Shown here piece by piece: positions 1 through 14,478 of a stretch of DNA of 64,000 nucleotides. Every line of letters begins with the position of its first letter. Position 1 is the first letter of the stretch. The stretch covers positions 273,548,681 to 273,612,680 of the forward strand of contig OW240913.1 of NCBI GenBank assembly GCA_933207985.1, read 5' to 3'. A model generated the notes under the pieces. It saw nothing but the letters and a program-made list of their open reading frames with translations, was not told where the DNA came from and ran no database searches. Both the position numbers and the translations under genes were made by a program. The DNA is from Pelobates cultripes. Taxonomy: Eukaryota > Chordata > Amphibia > Anura > Pelobatidae.

Positions 1-249
1 GGGAAAAAGAGAGTACACCCTCTTTGAATTCTATAGTTTTACATATCAGGATATAAAAAACAATAATCTGTACCTTAGCAGGTCTTAAAATTAGGTAAAT
101 ACAACCTCCGATGAACAACACATGACATATTAACAAAAATAAAGCCAAAATGGAGACGTCATGTGGGAAAAACATACACCCTTACTGCTTCCATAGGAAT
201 TAAGTGGCTAAGTAGCAGAAATGTGATGCTAATCTAATGCCTTTATTTT

Positions 250-425
250 ACCCCACTCCCTCTAGCATGTAAGCTCAATGAGCAGGGCTCTCAACCCCTC
301 TGTTCCTGTGTGTCCAACTTGTCTGGTTACAACTACATGTCTGTTCGTCCACCCATTGTAAAGCGCTGCGGAATTCGATGGCGCTATATAAAAATCATAA
401 TAATAATTATAATAATAATCATCAT
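250..425 (+). mobile_element. L2-clade LINE 3' end or L2-tailed SINE, inserted in the Tc1 relic
   Basis: It contains GCATGTAAGCTCAATGAGCAG, the CTGTTCCTGTG...TCCAACTTGTCTGGTTAC block and the TGTAAAGCGCTGCGGAATT...GGCGCTATATAAA tail, followed by irregular ATA/ATC repeats. The same sequence appears at 30868-31013 and, inverted, at 62856-63025. The TGTAAGCTC...GCGCT...ATAAAT arrangement resembles vertebrate L2 3' ends. Family name is by recall only. Confidence 0.7.
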
Positions 426-486
426 GAAGTGTGACGTAGAAAAGCCAAAATTTTGCAGTTTGTTAGCCTGGAGCATTCAGGTGTGT

Positions 487-800
487 GTTAAAGGAATATT
501 ATAGGGTCAGGAACTCAAACGTGTATTCCTGACCCTATAGTGTTAAACTAACTAACGATCACCTCTGATCCCCACCTTAAAGTTAGAGTTAAAAACTCAC
601 TTTTTTCTAGCCCTCAGGAAAACATTGGATTAGCTGAGATATTCAATTCTTATTATCTCAGCCAAAGAGACGGCCAGGGGCGGAGCCAAATGCAGTCCTA
701 GTCAATCAGCATCTTTTCTTACAGATGCATTGAATCATGCAAAGCTTGGAGATGCTGAACGTCCGTACTGCACACTATGGAGCACTGCCCCAGGAAGCAC
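487..800 (+). mobile_element. T2-like MITE fragment
   Basis: It starts TTAAAGGAATATTATAGGGTC, followed by an inverted repeat in which GTCAGGAAC...GTATTCCTGACCCTATAG can fold back on itself. The interior (CATTGGATTAGCTGAGAT, GCGGAGCC, GATGCATTGAATCATG) matches the MITE at 15405-15960. No clear right terminus is seen before Tc1 sequence resumes near 800. Confidence 0.65.
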
Positions 801-838
801 TTCCAGTAACATTCAAAGCACATCAGCAAATCTACAAC

Positions 839-1016
839 AGAATGGCTGAAAAAGAAAATAATTGATGTGTTACAATGGCCCAGTCAAAGTCCAGACCTCA
901 ATTCGATTGACATGCTGTGGCGGGACCTTAAGAGTGCTATCCATAAATACATGCCAGCAAACCTCAATGAACTGAAGCAATGTTGTAAAGAAGAGTGGGA
1001 CAAAATTCCTCCACAA
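839..1016 (+). pseudogene. Tc1 transposase C-terminal fragment
   Basis: The + frame reads [20 protein letters not shown], then [15 protein letters not shown], then [13 protein letters not shown]. This is the recognisable end of a Tc1 DDE transposase around the third catalytic residue. At the usual Glu of the PIExLW motif the sequence has GAC (Asp). Most of the rest of the gene (DNA-binding domain and the first two acidic residues) has been replaced by insertions or deleted. It cannot make an active enzyme. Confidence 0.85.
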
Positions 1017-1324
1017 TGATGTGAGACTGATAAAATAAATTTTAAAAAAAAACATACAGAAAAAGATTATTTCAAGTTATTACTGCTAAAGCTGGTTCTA
1101 CGAACTATTGAATCATAAGGTGTGCTTAGGTTTTCACACATGGCTTCTCCATTTTGGCTTTATTTTTCGTTAAATCATGTCACACTGTAATATGTCATGT
1201 GTTGTTCATCTAAGGTTGTATTTACCTCATTTTGAGACCTGCTAAGGAACAGACATTTGTTATGTCTTGATATGTAAAACCATAGAATTTAAAGAGGGTG
1301 TACATTCATTTTCCTATGACTGTA

Positions 1325-1764
1325 TATCTACATGAACGATAAATGCTATTTTCTTATCTGATTTGGGCTATATTCAGTAATTGAACATCATCCGTACATC
1401 TTTTTAAGTTCTGTGATTGTGCATGGCGATAATAGATATGGCATATTGTTTTCCAACTCTCCAATGAAGGAAAATTGCTTTCTATTCTGAAGCAGGATAT
1501 TGAGGGTACACTGTGTCCGGGTTATTCACAGAACTGTGAACTAAGATCTGAATGGCAAAATTTAGGCTAAAATAGTCAATATGATGAATTTTGTGATTCT
1601 GATTTTCACATGCTACATTTTGACTAATGAATAATCCAGTATGAGGTTGTGGATATTGTGCAAGAAGCTGAGTTTGCCTTTCATTGAGGCTACGGGTTGT
1701 TGGTACAGCTCAGACTACGAATAAGCAATGATCTTGATGATATAACAGAGTACCTGAGTCTGTG
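1325..1764. other. Intron or upstream spacer, nothing recognised
   Basis: AT-rich single-copy-looking DNA between two transposon relics. No ORF, exon or repeat structure was recognised. Confidence 0.6.
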
Positions 1765-2201
1765 TTAAAGTGGCACTGTCACTTTCCTCCCCCCCAAAAA
1801 ATGAGTATTTCATAAAGAAAGTATCTTTGACTCTATATCTCTTGACGGGGTTGGAAATTCAGTGAAATTCCAAACACAGACAAAATAAATATTTTACAAA
1901 GAAGGGACTACTTTGTCTCTGTATATATCCTCCGCCTGACTTTCTTTGGGTGGAGTGCTGGATCCTCCTAGGCCACAATTCTATGCTCTTAAACATGCGC
2001 GAGAGTACGGCAGTGATGTTCAGCGCCAAGAGCTGAAGAGGGAGCTCCAGAACAAGATGGCAACACCGGCGAGGGGCAGGTTCAGGTAAGAAAACCTTAC
2101 CTTTACATTCCCCTTCCCAGCCACAAACCCAAGCGGTGATGTGCTATCGGGTGTCCTTGCAAATTTGGCAAGGTTCCCAGATGGTGACAATGCTGCTTTA
2201 A
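1765..2201. mobile_element. TTAA-flanked MITE (T2-like, divergent)
   Basis: The left end TTAAAGTGGCACTGTCAC and the right end GGTGACAATGCTGCTTTAA are imperfect inverted repeats, each carrying the TTAA target site. The interior is about 400 bp with no coding capacity. It is more diverged than the other TTAA MITEs here, so it is probably an older subfamily. Confidence 0.75.
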
Positions 2202-2995
2202 CTATGGTGTGCTGTAGCCCATATTGTAACAGTGCGTTTTGCTCAAACATTTCATTGCATGAGCTTTAGGTACAGATGTTGATTGGCCATAGCTCACTGT
2301 ACCATTGTATGTCATTCTGATTTGTTATTTTTATTTTGTTCATGCCAACCATGTTATCGTGGTAATAGTTATATTGAATCTAGAGAGCTCAAGGTTGACT
2401 GCCCAATAATCTGATTCCTGCACAGTATCTGATTAGTGCTTAGCAGTTAAATGCTGGCTATAAAAGTTTCAAATTGCAAAAGCAAGATGACTGAAGACAG
2501 AGAGGTTTCAGAACATGTCACCTCAAGTCTTTGAATATCTCTGGTGGTCCAGGGAGAACCCCTAACTAGCACTGTTATGGTCATGTGATGCGTCTGCTCT
2601 TAACAACTTGTTCCACATGCAATTTAGTAACTTGTGAAAGCATGTTACTAGATAAAACAACAAAAAAAAAGAAGAAAACCACATACGTGCACCACACTAA
2701 AGGGTTGCAAAATAGCACATAGCACTTGAAAGAACACCAAAGAGCTAGTTTTTTTTATAAAGCTAGTGCATAAAAAAGAATATCCAGAAGCATAAAACAT
2801 GTTTAGTTGACAATTTCCTATACAAACGGTGTATAATCCTTTTTTTTTTTTTAAAGGTTGCAAATTCATTCCCGGGAATAAAAATAAAAAAAAAAGCATG
2901 CACTAAATGTTTGGTAATTTTTTCTTATTCACAAACAATGTATAATGTGAAATGGTTTCATGAGATTTAATGAAACAGGCCAGTAAAATCAACTA
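2202..2995. other. Spacer with poly(A)/poly(T) tracts
   Basis: AT-rich, with homopolymer runs near 2660, 2840 and 2885. No exon or mobile element was recognised. Confidence 0.55.
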
Positions 2996-3514
2996 CAGTG
3001 GGACCTTGGTTTACGAATTTAATGCGTTCTCTGGGACGTTTCTTATTGCGAAAAATTTGTAAACTGAAACGCGGTTTCCTATAGGAATGCATTGAAAACC
3101 AATTAATCAGTTCTGGAGGTCCGAAAAAGGTCAAAATGAGCTGGCATGGAAACCAACCCACAATGCAGAACACACAATAAAAGGCATGCAAACGACGAAG
3201 CTCAGCTCCCTAACTCTCCACAGCTTGAGAAATGCACCAAAAAGTCCCAAAACAACTGCAATCAATTTCCAGAATGGCTCCAAAACGCGAAGCAAAAGCC
3301 GCTCCAACACCTCCACACTCTGCGCCACGTGCTACCCACAGGCTCCAGCATGCAGGGGGCAGTGCTATAACCCTCCCAGGTACAATGCATTCTGGGGAAA
3401 CGTTCTTTGTATTGCGAAAAAAAATTGTAAACCGAGGCATTATTTTCAATGGATTTTCATTTGCAAACCGAAAATTATGTTAACCGAGGCGTTTGTAAAC
3501 CGAGGTCCCACTGT
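2996..3514. mobile_element. Non-autonomous pogo/Tigger-like DNA transposon
   Basis: The ends are CAGTGGGACCTTGGTTTACG on the left and, inverted, AAACCGAGGTCCCACTG on the right. Both are flanked by the dinucleotide TA (2994-2995 and 3515-3516). Subterminal copies of the same GTAAACCGAGG motif recur near 3050 and 3430-3500, as in Tigger-type elements. Length is 519 bp and no transposase remains. Overlapping ORFs of 74-115 codons inside it share no family similarity and are probably chance. Confidence 0.8.
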
Positions 3515-3516
3515 AA

Positions 3517-5929
<2,413 letters not shown>

Positions 5930-6468
5930 TTAAAGGGACACTCCACGCACCATGACCACTTCTGCCCATTTTCTTTTTATCCCCCTACTGATCTCTTTAC
6001 AGGGTGGTGGGTGCCAACTCCCACCACCCTTAACCCTGCAAGTGTAATTATTGCAGTTTTTATGAACTGCTATAATTACTTTGCAGGGTTAAGTCCTCCT
6101 CTAGTGGCTGTCTCAGACAGCCATTAGAGGGACTTCCGTGTTCTTGGAACACGAAAAGTGTTTTAAACGACGCTGGACGTCCTCATGCTATGGATGAGGA
6201 CCTCCAGTGTTGCCGAAATCCCCATAGGAAAGCATTAGATAATGCTTTCTTATGGGGAGGTCTAATGCGCGCACGTGCGCCCTCCTCCTGCGAGGGAGGA
6301 GCGTGTGCAGAGCCTGACCCAGCGCCAAGGGACATTGGCGCTGGATTCAGGTAAGTCACTGAAGGGGTTTTAACCCCTTCAGCAACATGGGATGGGGGTG
6401 GGAGGGAGAGGGGCACTGCAGTGCCAGGAAAACGGATATGTTTTCCTGGAACTGGAGAGTCCCTTTAA
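5930..6468. mobile_element. T2-like MITE with TTAA target duplication
   Basis: Left end TTAAAGGGACACTCCACGC and right end GGAGAGTCCCTTTAA are inverted repeats including the TTAA target site. Inner inverted pairs such as AAAACGGATATGTTTTCCTGG lie near the right end, and a GC-rich centre carries GCGCGCACGTGCGC. Length 539 bp with no ORF of its own. It matches the family seen at 57237-57666. Confidence 0.85.
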
Positions 6469-7930
6469 GCTTCTAAACTTCATATAGTACAACAGGTAAG
6501 GTCTCTAGTGCTTGTTTGTAGTGCCGGTAGGCAGCTTGAACAACACAAAACAGTCTCTTCTTTCTGCTTGTGGATGTTGTGGAAAAAGGACAGAGGGAAG
6601 CAGCGCCTTAAAAGTGTCCTCAATATCCAATTGGGAAAATTCAATATGCAAAAGAGAGGACAACAAGCAAAATATGGTGTAGTATTTTGAGATAGTTGGT
6701 GAGATAAATAAAAGGAAAAGCACTTACACTTTTCGGAGCTAGTAATGAGCTACAAATATATGTGCTCGGGTGGTATTTCCCCGCCTATGGATCTGTGGAA
6801 AATCTTAATCTTGCTCTTGGTAGTTGTATCATAGCTGGTGTGGTATGAGCTCCATAGCTCAAGGTATTTTCGGATTTCTGCTTGTAAGTGCACAGGATTG
6901 TAAAGGATATATATATGGCTTTCTACTGTAAAATAAATATAGAAGATAAGCAAATATTATTATTAGCGCCATTTATCCTTAGGTGGTATGTTCCCCACTA
7001 TGGAATTTGATGTCAGAATCTTCTGGATAAAATCTGGAGGGACCAAATATGGTTGAAAATAACAAAATGTATTGAAAATAAAGATTAAAACCTTAAAAGA
7101 AATAAACAGTAACCCATTTCACCAAAGATTACAGGCTTTCGCAAAATTTTGCAAACTATACTCACCTACCGCGGTGATCCTGATCATGGGGACAGCCTGA
7201 CAACCCAACCCGGCCCTTCTGGACCATGTGATCACGATGACATCGTGTTCACGTGAATGGATCGGCAGTGTACTGAACTGCAGGGGGACTGCATGAGTTC
7301 TCTGGCAGTCCCCCACACCTGAAAATAAAGGGAGAAAAAAAGTGTTTAAATCAGTATAATAATATATAATCATGTTTAAATATTTGATTTGAATTGAAAG
7401 CCCTGTTTCTCCTGAATAAAATTACATAAAATAAGTGTGGGTGCACTTAATATGAAAGAGGTAAATTCTGGTTGAACAGACATATAGCTCAAGTTCTATT
7501 TTTTATTTTGATTTTGTTTTGATCAGTACTTGTACAATTGCCTCCGTCCTTAAAGGGTTAAAGTATTTTCTTTTTCCCCCCTACTGATCTCTTTACAGTA
7601 AACATAAATACCACAAAATCAGATGTCATGAAAATAATTACTCATATTGGTACAGCATTGTTTTGTCAGCATAAAAAAATATTCACACAGATACGAGCAA
7701 GACAATATGTGGAATAAGTTGCCTTTCAATGGAAATGTACCATTCTGATGTACTATATATTTCTAAGACTATCAACAAGCGGAAAATTTTATATAAGTAC
7801 TAGTTAGTTGTTCTTCATAGTTGTAGTACATTCTAGTAAGATACCCCATCATTTTCAATACTTGGTAAGTTTTACATGTTCAGATACAAATGCTAGCTGC
7901 CATTTGTATAATGTTGTAAACCTATATTTG
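6469..7930. other. Intron with an unclassified repeat-like stretch
   Basis: Between about 6500 and 7370 the sequence has an interspersed-repeat look (GCACTTACACTTTTCGGAGC, two GGTGGTATxTTCCCC boxes near 6770 and 6981, a CpG-containing block near 7160-7260). I could not define termini or a protein. A local hairpin pairs GGACTGC with GCAGTCC near 7286-7314. The rest is AT-rich intron. Confidence 0.4.
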
Positions 7931-8391
7931 TTAAAGGACCACTATAGTGCCAGGAAAACAAACTCGTTTTCCTGGCACTATAGTGTTAATAGGTCCCCCC
8001 TCCCGCCGGGCTCTAGGGGGAGGAAGGGGTTAAAAGCTTACCTTTTTCCGGGCTCCCTCGGTGCTGGGGACTCTCCTCCCTCTTCCGCCGAATGCGCATG
8101 TGCGGCAAGAGCCCACGCGCGCATTTAATCAGTCCATAGGAAAGCATTTCTCAGTGCTTTCCTATGGACGCTGTCGTCTTCTCACTGTGAAAATCACAGT
8201 GAGAAGCGTGGAAGCGCCTCTAGCGGCTGTCAATGAGACAGCCACTAGAGGCTGGATTAACCCATATGTAAACATAGAAGTTTCTCTGAAACTGCTATGT
8301 TTACAGTAGGCAGGGTTAACCTTAGATGGACCTGGCACCCAGACCACTTCATTGAGCTGAAGTGGTCTGGGTGCCTATAGTGGTCCTTTAA
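7931..8391. mobile_element. T2-like MITE, well preserved
   Basis: TTAAAGGACCACTATAGTGC at the left and GCCTATAGTGGTCCTTTAA at the right are inverted ends containing the TTAA target site. A subterminal palindrome (CCAGGAAAAC...GTTTTCCTGG) follows the left end, and ACCACTTCA...TGAAGTGGT sits at the right end, so both ends can fold into hairpins. The centre has inverted CTTCTCACTGTGA...TCACAGTGAGAAG. Same subfamily as 14092-14478. Confidence 0.9.
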
Positions 8392-8642
8392 TATTCTTAA
8401 TTTAGAGATTTTTCATTGTTACAAATAAGAAAATGTAGGTTTGATAAGTGCTTGACATCCCCTTGAACTAGAATATATGGTCATTTCAACATAATCACCA
8501 ATCAGCTTCTCCTCATAGTGACACATTGAATCAAACGGAGAAATTTGTATGTTTATGACCAAGGTCAGTATTAGTGGCACTAGTGAGGGAGGAATGGGAA
8601 GCAAAGATGTTTCTCAGCAACTGTTGGTAATTTAACTCTTAA

Positions 8643-9512
8643 AATGGATGTTGTATTGTGTGTAGATCTGGGTGTACAATGTTGGGAGAAAAAGTTGTGT
8701 AGAACTTTAGAAGCTTTTTTTTTTTTTTTTCTGGCCTCATTAGAAGCAGTGTGGGAGAAAAAAAAGGATTACTGTTCTTTAGGGAGGTTGGAGAGATTGT
8801 GCAGTTCAAGATCCACAAACAATACAACATCCATTTTAAAAGTAAAGACAAATAAGTCGATGAGGCCTGATTGAATACACCCAAAGTTATTAAGGGAATC
8901 TTGGTGGTATACTAGCAAAACTGTTAACGGATTTATTTAACCAATCATTGTTAACAGGAGTAGTCCGAGAAGATTGGAAGTAGGGAAGAGTCGGGCAACT
9001 ATAGGCCAGTAAGCCTTACTTCAGTAGTGGGGAAAGTAATGGAAACCATGTTAAAGGATAGGATTGTTGAACATCTAAAAACACATGGATTTCAAGATTA
9101 GAGACCACATGGGTTTACTTCAGGGAGATCATGCCAAACTAATCTTATTGATTTTTTTTGGATTGGGTAACTAAAATAATAGATCAGGGTGGTGCAGTAG
9201 ACATTGCTTACCTAGATTTCAGTAAGGCTTTTGACACTGTTGCACATGGAAGGCTTATCAATAAACTGCAACCTTTAAGTTTGGATTCCATTATTGTTGA
9301 ATGGGCAAGGCAGTGGCTGAGTGACAGACAACAGAGGGTTGTAGTCAGTGGAGTATATTCAAATCATGGGCTTGTCACCAGTGGGGTACCTTGCGTGGTA
9401 TAGGTGTAAGGCTATCCTAGATATAAGATAAGGCCAGGGACTTGTGAGAATATTTAGAAAATCGGGCAGACTAGATGGGCCGAAAGGTTCTTATGTGCCG
9501 TCATATTCTATG
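8643..9512 (+). mobile_element. L2/CR1-clade LINE, rearranged 3' portion
   Basis: The stretch from about 8835 reads as reverse-transcriptase sequence on the + strand. It ends in the tail GGGCAGACTAGATGGGCCGA...GTTCTTATGTGCCGTC...ATTCTATG, a 3' end common in frog L2/CR1-type LINEs. Sequence 8643-8669 is an inverted near-copy of 8809-8835 (two mismatches in 27), which suggests a 5' inversion during insertion. Most of the C-terminal part of the gene is missing between about 9400 and 9430. Confidence 0.75.
8836..9403 (+). pseudogene. LINE reverse transcriptase fragment
   Basis: Pieces in order are KVKTNKSMRPD, then NYRPVSLTSVVGKVMETMLK, then AYLDFSKAFDTVAHGRLINK, then WLSDRQQRVVVSGVYSNHG and VTSGVP. 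These are the fingers and palm motifs of L2/CR1-type reverse transcriptases. FSKAFD contains the first catalytic aspartate region; the YxDD box is absent because the sequence jumps to the 3' tail soon after VTSGVP. In-frame stops (after MRPD and HGFQD) and frame changes show it is dead. Confidence 0.85.
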
Positions 9513-10503
9513 CCCAGACTGATGAAAAATAACTGCATTTTCAGAAAGCTTAAGATGGATGTATAGATCTGGTCTATTTTTTTTAAATTATTACTTATTT
9601 TATTTTTTGCTTACGCAGATCTGTACTTTTTAACTTTGTCATGAAGTTACTGTCCCTACAAACTTTCTTACTTTCAGTGTGTATAGGGAGCCATCTTAGA
9701 CATGGCAATTTAAACTCTTGGGGGACACTCTAAGTACGATAAACCTTATTCATATAGCTTATTATAATGGTGCTAGGATGTTCTCCTGAAAAATAGATCT
9801 TTATTTTCCCGATATTCTCTTAAAGCTGCAGTGTGGAAATCTGGCACTTTTTAAATAGAAGTACTAATAATAATTCCCTTATATGTTCTAGACATAAGTG
9901 TGATAGGCAATCTGGAGTGGATTTTATTTATTTTTTAAATCATTTATAATGTGGAGCATTACAAAAACCGCATGAATCAGAAAGCATACCATTCCCTTTT
10001 TTTTGTCTGGATTGGGATGTGTTTATGTCCTTATAATGCAACATCCCTCATGGAAAATTATCTTATTAATTAATGTGATTTAGAAGCTTCAATTACAAAC
10101 TGATTCAGGCTATGTCCCTCTTTTACCGAATCATGCATATTTCTTGTTTCTGCAAAGTTTAGGATGCCATGACAAGCAAGTCACATGGTACTTTCCCCAG
10201 CATTCCTATTAATCTGGAGTCAAATGGTGTTTAGAGCCCTGCCATTCCTGCCCCGCTTCATCTTTCTGTGTTCTTTGACAATTTTCTTTCTTTAATTGAT
10301 TCATTGCTTTTTCCTTTGATTTCTTAGTATAATATTCTCCTCTCCCTTTCAAATGGAGATATTCATATTCCAATGGGCTTATCTGGTGAGTAGATGCAAA
10401 AATGGCATTTAACTTTTGTGAGGTATATCAAAATTATGTGCATGGCCTAAACTTGGTGTCCCTGCAATTCTAGAACAATTTGCAATGCTGCAATGTTAGT
10501 ACA

Positions 10504-10548
<45 letters not shown>

Positions 10549-13230
10549 AAATCTTCTTAACTGCTTTAGAGTCACAACAATGCAGTAACTGGTATTATTA
10601 CTGGTTTAGACATAATGCAGCAAAACATCAAGTTTTTGACTCTGCTTTTATGAGCTTATATTCTATAGAAAGGTGAGGTCCCCAAAAAATAAAAGCAGTT
10701 ATTGAAATGGAGCATAGTGTGTGTCTTATAATGAACCCTAGATTGTCTTTATAAAATTGACACACAAATTGCTGACTAAGAACCATTGCCTTTTGCTCTC
10801 TGAACCATGAAAGGGAGATATTGAAAAGAGACCTCAATTGCTTTATTTGTAGTCGCTAGTCATCTCAAAATCTGTCATCCAGGGCATGACTTTACATGTT
10901 TTTTTTCGGTCTCTGAAATTACTGAACTAACAGCGATAACATCCAAACCGTTTATCAAAACCACTGCACTTTTAATGCAATACAGGAACGTAGCCTCCCT
11001 TTCAATTTACTAAAATGTGGCTCTAGTTCTGAGTCACAAGTTCCATCACGGTGCACGCATAGCCCTTTTTTTTTTTCTTCTTTTTCTTTCTTCAGTTTGT
11101 CCTTAACCAAGCCTAGAAAGGTTTGTGTTCATAGTTACATAGTAATTAGTACTTGGTTTCAAATCATCATATTTGCTGTGTGAGTCCTGAGCAGTGATGT
11201 ATTGGGGTGGTATTTGGGGTTTTCAAATGTGTTTTAAAAATAAAAATAAAATTATATGTGTGAATTTTTTAGAAAATTAGCACATTTTTAAAGAGCCACA
11301 TACACGATGCATAGTATAACACAAGAATAATTTTTTTTTATTATTTATTTGAATCACTTCATGAATCCCCTAGCTTTAAATGGGGTATGTTAGAACAAGA
11401 ACACGTACTTTATTTACACGAACACATTAAATTGCAATGCAATCGCCTGTTATGTGAGTTTTGTTATGGCAGATCTCTGTGGTACACACATGCTGTACAT
11501 TATGTTGTCTGTAAAAGATGCGGAGTGCTGCTATTCAGTTGACATTACAGTGAACCATTTTTCTGCTGAGCTCCTGATGCACACTAAATGAAGGTGTGTG
11601 ATTATAAATAAAACATTTGCCTTCATCCCATCTCTGCACTCTAAGTGTGTCTTGGTTATTGACGATGTTAGGGTATTATATCCTGGTGACGTCAGCTGTT
11701 AGGGCCCACTCTTAGGTCAACTGGCACTTGAAAGCAAAGAAATGGGCGGGAACTGGGCCAGAGGCACCCTAAAAAATGTCAGTGATGTGAGTATGCTTTG
11801 TTTTAAGATATACACAGAGTTCTTTGTAGAAGCACATGTATAACCTCTGCATGTGTTTTTATCAAGTTCCATAACAGGTCTTTCAGTAATTATTGACCTC
11901 AGTGCTAAATAGTTTTTTTTGTTTTTTTTTAATGACATATTTGGAAAAGGGCTAAGACTGCATTTTTTTAAAGGGGGAAATCCCAATCGGCTATGTTTTA
12001 AAAAGCAAAAAAAAGAAAGAAAAAAACTTTCCCTGCTTAAAGCCTGAAATCATTCACATGCATAACAGGGTACGTAATGCAAAGTCACATCTATAGAGAA
12101 GTTGTTCTAAAGGCAGTCTCTTAAAAATATGAAGCAATTTGCGTTGTAGCCCAGTCCTCTCATCCGAATGTTCTGTTAAAGATCTTCTCATATAGAAAAG
12201 GGTAAGGGGCATTTCGAGTTGTTCATCTGCCAGCTATGTAGACAGTAATCAAGTGCACGCAAATGTAAAGGTTGGTGTAGTGGTTATGTTGCCTAGAAAC
12301 TCTATATCGAATTGTTTGGAGCCACAGCTGGAAATCTCCCCTTCGTCAGCTGTATTGGCGATGTTCAGTTAACACGTGGTCATGGTTAATGTTATTTGGG
12401 TCTAACCTGGTTGGCTGAGGTTCTTGGGCTAACCCAACCATGTCACTCTTAGCCAAGTGTTGCTGCTTGTCATTGTTTGCCTTAAGATTGGGGATTGGAG
12501 CCCTGAGACACTAGGAAATATAACCACTGCAGAGACCTATACTGGCTGCACAACAAATACATGAACGTATTAAATATGACATTACAATATAGGAACGTCA
12601 AATACATTCTGCAATCCCAGTATACAAACAGTTCATTAAGTAGACATAATACACAGAAAATCATCTGAAATAGTGTATTACCTTTTAAGCAGCGCTATGA
12701 CCAGATCTTAGGGTAAAATCATTCTTATGTTTTATGTATTTTGTGTACAATAGATCCAGTTACAGTTGACAGGGTTCTGGGTACATCTCACGCTGTTAAC
12801 ACCCTACGAACCCGAGTACATGCGTTCAGAGCTTTTCATGTGCTCTCCTATGCCTATAGATAAACTAAAATGAAAGATTTGCAGACGTGTATTTTTTTTT
12901 TTCTTGAAAATATTTCAGATCGGTATTGTTCCTCATTATGTCTGATTCACACGCATTTCCCATAAAGGCACTTTTTACCAATATCATCATTTGTTTATTT
13001 CTTTTCTCGTATTATCTTTCTCCTTTTTTGTTTCATTGTTTTTTTTTCTTTTTCTTATATCCAGTTATTTATCTTTGTAAAATATTTAATGCTTTATTAC
13101 ATTTTAAGAGTTACGTTTCATACATAATTTATCTTAGTCATATTAAAATCATATTTTAGATGGATATTTTATCTCTAATTATCTAATTATCTAAAAAAAT
13201 AATAATCAATATTTATATCCACATTCTACA
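9513..13230. other. ATG5 intron, mostly unique sequence
   Basis: About 3.7 kb of AT-rich intron. Apart from the (TA)n tract at 10506-10541 and T-rich runs near 11070, 11920 and 12890-13060, no element or exon was recognised. Confidence 0.6.
10506..10541. repeat. (TA)n microsatellite
   Basis: Roughly 17 uninterrupted TA units within AT-rich intron. Confidence 0.95.
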
Positions 13231-14091
13231 TTACCACCAGAGGGATGGAGGGGGTAAGACAGGTTCCATTGGGGTACACCATCAATTAATGCTATCTCTG
13301 AATATTTTCCTTATATCCCATATATCATTATACTCAGAATTGCTATTACCCGTATTACTCAGTCTTGATTCTGTATTACATTGAAAGTCAAGTTGGTTCC
13401 TTATTCCCTCCATATAATTAAACCTGGCTTTCTCCAGTTTCTTGCAATCCATAATTGTATGGCCATAAAGATATGGACAATCAATACCTTGTGATACATC
13501 TTACACATTGGAAAATTAATATGAAATAAAAATAACTGTGGTAGTAGCTGGAAATCAGGGATAATTTTGTTTAGAAATGTCTGTAGTCTGTCTTTTATAT
13601 TTTTCAGATCTTTACATTCCCACCATATATGCAGCATTGAGCCCTTTTCCACTGCGCAATGCCAGCATAGAGAGGAGTGCTGGGGATGAATCCTGCATAG
13701 TTTTGTCAGGACCAAATAGCTTCTATAAATAAGCTTATAGTGAGTTTCTAGTAAAGTCAAACAATTAATATTTTTCTTCAATAAAACTATCTCCTGTATC
13801 CAATCTTGATAATTACTATCTGCTAGCTCACTTTCCCATTTGAGCCAGGGCAGACATTGGTATTTCATGCTCATAGTAAATGTTTCTTTGGTACTGGAGA
13901 ACCAACAGAGAATAAAGCTTTTAATTGCTGGAACAAAATTTGACCTAGCTGATAATTTCGCTTAAATGGGAGAATATGTTTTCTCATTCCATTAGGAGTG
14001 ACTTCATATATGTGTCCAAGACTTTCACCACTAAAATAGAGATGAATGGATTTAAGCATTCAGAACTGTACATGTATACAGTGTTATTGTA
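13231..14091 (-). mobile_element. L1/Tx1-type LINE, 3' part, minus strand
   Basis: Minus-strand reading gives the C-terminal end of an L1-type ORF2 (see the pseudogene entry). The 5' side stops near 14091, where a T2 MITE begins. The 3' end merges into AT-rich DNA below about 13230 without a clear poly(A) tail. Confidence 0.75.
13401..14059 (-). pseudogene. L1-type ORF2 C-terminal fragment
   Basis: Two minus-strand frames meet near 13871. The downstream frame has LLETHYKLIYRSYLVLTKLC, then LCWHCAVEKGSMLHIWWEC and then LWIARNWRKPG. The spacing C-x2-C...H-x4-C is the cysteine-rich domain that ends L1/Tx1 ORF2 proteins. Reverse-transcriptase and endonuclease domains are missing, so it is a 5'-truncated, frameshifted copy. 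A related fragment lies at 28249-28850 on the other strand. Confidence 0.85.
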
Positions 14092-14478
14092 TTAAAGGAC
14101 CACTATAGTGCCAGGAAAACATACTCGTTTTCCTGGCACTACAGTGCCATGAGGGTGCCCCCACCCTCAGGGTCCCCCTCCCGCCGGGCTCTAGGAGGTG
14201 GAAGGGGTTAAACTTACCACTTTCTCCAGCGCCGGGCGGTGGACTCTCCTCCTCGGCTGAAAGCGCATGCGCGGCAGGAGCCGCACACGCATTCAGCCAG
14301 TCCATAGGAAAGAATTCACAATGAGACAGCCACTAGAGGCTGGATTAATCCTATTATAAACATAGCAGTTTCTTTGAAACTGCTATGTTTATAAAAATTG
14401 GGTTAACCCTAGCTGGACCTGGCACCCAGACCACTTCATTAAGCTGAAGTGGTCTGGGTGCCTATAGTGGTACTTTAA
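14092..14478. mobile_element. T2-like MITE
   Basis: Left TTAAAGGACCACTATAGTGC and right GCCTATAGTGGTACTTTAA carry TTAA target sites. The subterminal hairpin CCAGGAAAAC...GTTTTCCTGG is present. Same subfamily as 7931-8391 but shorter, with an internal deletion around 14310 that removes most of one central inverted arm. Confidence 0.88.

Larger units (their letters stand above)
1..1322 (+). mobile_element. Tc1/mariner element relic with long terminal inverted repeats and nested insertions
   Basis: The left arm (about 1-180) and right arm (about 1145-1322) are inverted copies. Both contain the GAGTACACCCTCTTTGAATT-type sequence, the downstream AAATACAACCT block and the AGCCAAAATGGAGA block. The right end reads CCTATGACTG followed by TA, the expected Tc1 target dinucleotide. 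The first few bases of the left end lie outside the window. Inside are a transposase remnant (about 839-1016), an L2-type tail (about 250-425) and a T2-like MITE (about 487-800). The copy is therefore old and has been invaded at least twice. Confidence 0.85.
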
